Below, one piece after another: positions 15,569-16,761 of a DNA stretch of 16,761 nt; the first letter of the stretch is position 1; every line of letters begins with the position of its first letter. Source of the stretch: CAYMTN01 sp964393335. GTDB lineage: Bacteria > Chloroflexota > Anaerolineae > Aggregatilineales > Aggregatilineaceae. Under the pieces are notes generated by a model, which was not told where the DNA came from, made no database searches, and saw nothing but the letters and a program-made list of their open reading frames with translations. Made by a program: the position numbers and the translations under genes. The DNA lies in contig CAYMTN010000112.1 of assembly GCA_964393335.1 (NCBI GenBank), positions 1 to 16,761 on the forward strand, written 5' to 3'.

Positions 15569-15574
15569 TATAAT
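15569..15574 (+). promoter_or_regulatory. Candidate -10 box upstream of the membrane-protein gene
   Basis: A perfect TATAAT in GCGTTATAATCACG begins 10 bases after the methyltransferase stop and would give a leader of about 115 bases containing a GC-rich hairpin. No clear -35 is present. Confidence 0.5.
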
Positions 15575-15613
15575 CACGCTTTATGTTTGCATTTTTAATA
15601 CTTCTGTCCAAAA

Positions 15614-15648
15614 CAGCTCCCTTTTCCTACGTGCGGGGAAGGGGGCTG
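15614..15648 (+). repeat. GC-rich hairpin, degenerate relative of the 13396 element
   Basis: CAGCTCCCTTTTCC (15614-15627) pairs with GGGGAAGGGGGCTG (15635-15648) over 14 positions as RNA, with three G-U pairs and loop TACGTGC. The right arm and the following TGGGGGATAGGGGTT resemble the right half of the 13396-13462 element (GGGGAAAAGGGGCC then GGGGGTTAAGGGGTG). No T-run follows, so it does not look like a terminator; it would lie in the leader of the next gene. Confidence 0.6.
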
Positions 15649-15697
15649 TGGGGGATAGGGGTTCAAAGTGCATGACACGCTCCAGGAGGATATGAAT

Positions 15698-16761
15698 ATG
15701 GTAATTATTGTTTGTTTTGTCATCTTTGCCGCTGCAATCTTCGCTTTTGATGTGACACCGTGGGTACGAGGCGGTTATGGGTGGCGCTGGGGATATGTTC
15801 CATTGGACGTATCCGGTGCGCTGATCGTCTTGCTGGCAGTTGTTTCATATACCATCGGCGTATACATTATCATCAAACATACAAAACGTGTAAGCATTGC
15901 CTTATGGTGGGGCATGGCAGGGAGTGTGTTACTGTCGTTGGCAGTGACAGCAGTACGCGAAGATGGCGCACTCTACGGACTGCTGACACGCACAGTGTCT
16001 GTGGTATCATCCGGCGAACATTGGGCTGGTATATCCATCGATTGGGAAACGCCAGAGTGGCACGACTGGACCAGTCGCATGGAAGAGCTTGGAGATTTCA
16101 CCAGTAATGCGGCCACTCTTCCGCCAGGGCTGCCGTTCGTATACGGCACATTGACAGAAGCCCTCGGCCAAAGCCCAGCGTTGTCAGAAACGCTTTACAG
16201 GGAGTTGTTGCCTTACCAGTGTCACAATTATGCTTTGCTGGATTATTCACCAGCACAGTGGGGGTCTGCTTGGTTTGGCATCCTGATGCCGCTGTGGGCA
16301 AGTTTGGCTATCCTGCCGATGTACGCCATCACCAAACGTCTCAAACTGGCGGGAGATGCCCGGCTGCCGGTGTTATGGTGGCCGCTCGTACCTGGAATTC
16401 TCTCGTTTGCAGGGTCAAGTAGCACACTATTCCCGGTTATCGCTCTGGCTGTATTCTGGCTACTGTTACGTGGGTTGCAGCATCCAAACAAGGTGTCGCG
16501 TGTTATCTGGATGATTTTGGCTGGGTTGACCTATGGACTGGGCATCTTCGCAAATCTGGTGTTTCTGCCAATTGCCCCCCTTTTCATTATTTTCATGCTG
16601 GCTGATTTTTTCAGCACGCGCCGAACACGTCAGGACCTGGGAACGCTGGTTTTCTCCGGTGTTGCGTTTGCCATTGGGGCGGTCATCCCATGGAGTGCAT
16701 GGTATTTTCTCACGAAGGAGACTCTCATCGATATTCTGGCACAAGCCCTGAAATATCATCT
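15698..16761 (+). CDS. Polytopic membrane protein, probably GT-C glycosyltransferase-like (3' partial)
   Basis: The frame is open from the start to the right edge (354 codons). ATG 15698 is chosen because AGGAGG (15684-15689) is 8 bases upstream; the in-frame ATG at 15692 would be only 2 bases away. The protein begins with a hydrophobic helix followed by FDVTPWVRGGYGWRWGY. It has about seven further membrane segments and a large loop after the third. That loop contains NAATLPPGLPFVYGTL, like the (TH)PPG motif of GT-C-type glycosyltransferase-like proteins. The TM1-Asp-loop layout also fits GT-C enzymes using polyprenyl-phosphate sugars, but no full catalytic motif is identifiable and the C-terminal half is missing. 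Base use is visibly lower in GC than its neighbours, suggesting transfer or a different history. Confidence 0.7.
   Translation, partial: MVIIVCFVIFAAAIFAFDVTPWVRGGYGWRWGYVPLDVSGALIVLLAVVSYTIGVYIIIKHTKRVSIALWWGMAGSVLLSLAVTAVREDGALYGLLTRTVSVVSSGEHWAGISIDWETPEWHDWTSRMEELGDFTSNAATLPPGLPFVYGTLTEALGQSPALSETLYRELLPYQCHNYALLDYSPAQWGSAWFGILMPLWASLAILPMYAITKRLKLAGDARLPVLWWPLVPGILSFAGSSSTLFPVIALAVFWLLLRGLQHPNKVSRVIWMILAGLTYGLGIFANLVFLPIAPLFIIFMLADFFSTRRTRQDLGTLVFSGVAFAIGAVIPWSAWYFLTKETLIDILAQALKYH

Noticed and set aside
13826..15577. A 583-residue open frame on the minus strand
   Set aside because: It runs antisense through the methyltransferase gene and into the two-TM gene; its product is His/Arg/Asp-rich with no recognisable domain, as expected for the shadow of GC-rich codons.
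15760..16107. A 115-residue plus-strand frame inside the last gene
   Set aside because: It is out of frame with the long membrane-protein reading frame that has AGGAGG at ideal spacing, and its product has no hydrophobic pattern or motif.

Overview
The window looks like part of a high-GC bacterial chromosome, most likely Chloroflexota (Anaerolineae-like). This rests on protein style rather than on a marker gene: a secreted protein with very long Thr/Pro-rich linkers, a polytopic membrane protein with an RGGYGWRW motif after its first membrane segment, GC-rich hairpin repeats between genes, and -10 boxes of the form GTTATRRT. No rRNA, tRNA, CRISPR array, transposase or phage gene was seen.

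Left part (1-6612). The window opens inside a secreted Thr/Pro-rich protein whose 5' end lies outside it. After a 182-bp gap with a clear TATAAT box comes a compact four-gene block (1859-6531). It encodes a membrane-anchored SpoIIE/PP2C phosphatase with a Cache-like sensor and a GAF domain, a BMP/PnrA-type solute-binding lipoprotein, an RsbW/SpoIIAB-like histidine-kinase-fold protein with a repeated Pro-rich tail, and an RsbV/SpoIIAA-like STAS protein. A textbook intrinsic terminator closes the block. It reads as a complete partner-switching module (phosphatase, kinase, antagonist) with a ligand-binding lipoprotein built in, but with no sigma factor. This is the most interesting system here.

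Middle part (6613-11668). A DegV/FakB-like fatty-acid-binding protein (true start GTG 6707) is followed by a small NifU C-terminal-domain protein with its own promoter and terminator. Next come a DMT-family (EamA) transporter, an unrecognised membrane-anchored protein and a secreted M1-type metallopeptidase. The peptidase carries an unusual insertion of about 95 residues built from degenerate helical repeats.

Right part (11669-16761). On the minus strand are a GMC/cholesterol-oxidase-like flavoprotein with a four-Cys cluster (true start ATG at 13290) and a small two-TM protein. A 67-bp nested hairpin repeat lies upstream of the flavoprotein. Back on the plus strand is an RlmD/TrmA-family RNA m5U methyltransferase with all expected iron-sulfur and catalytic residues. 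A related hairpin then precedes a lower-GC polytopic membrane protein (probably GT-C glycosyltransferase-like), which runs off the right edge of the window.

Intergenic gaps are all under 300 bases. Those with recognisable content are described as separate features.
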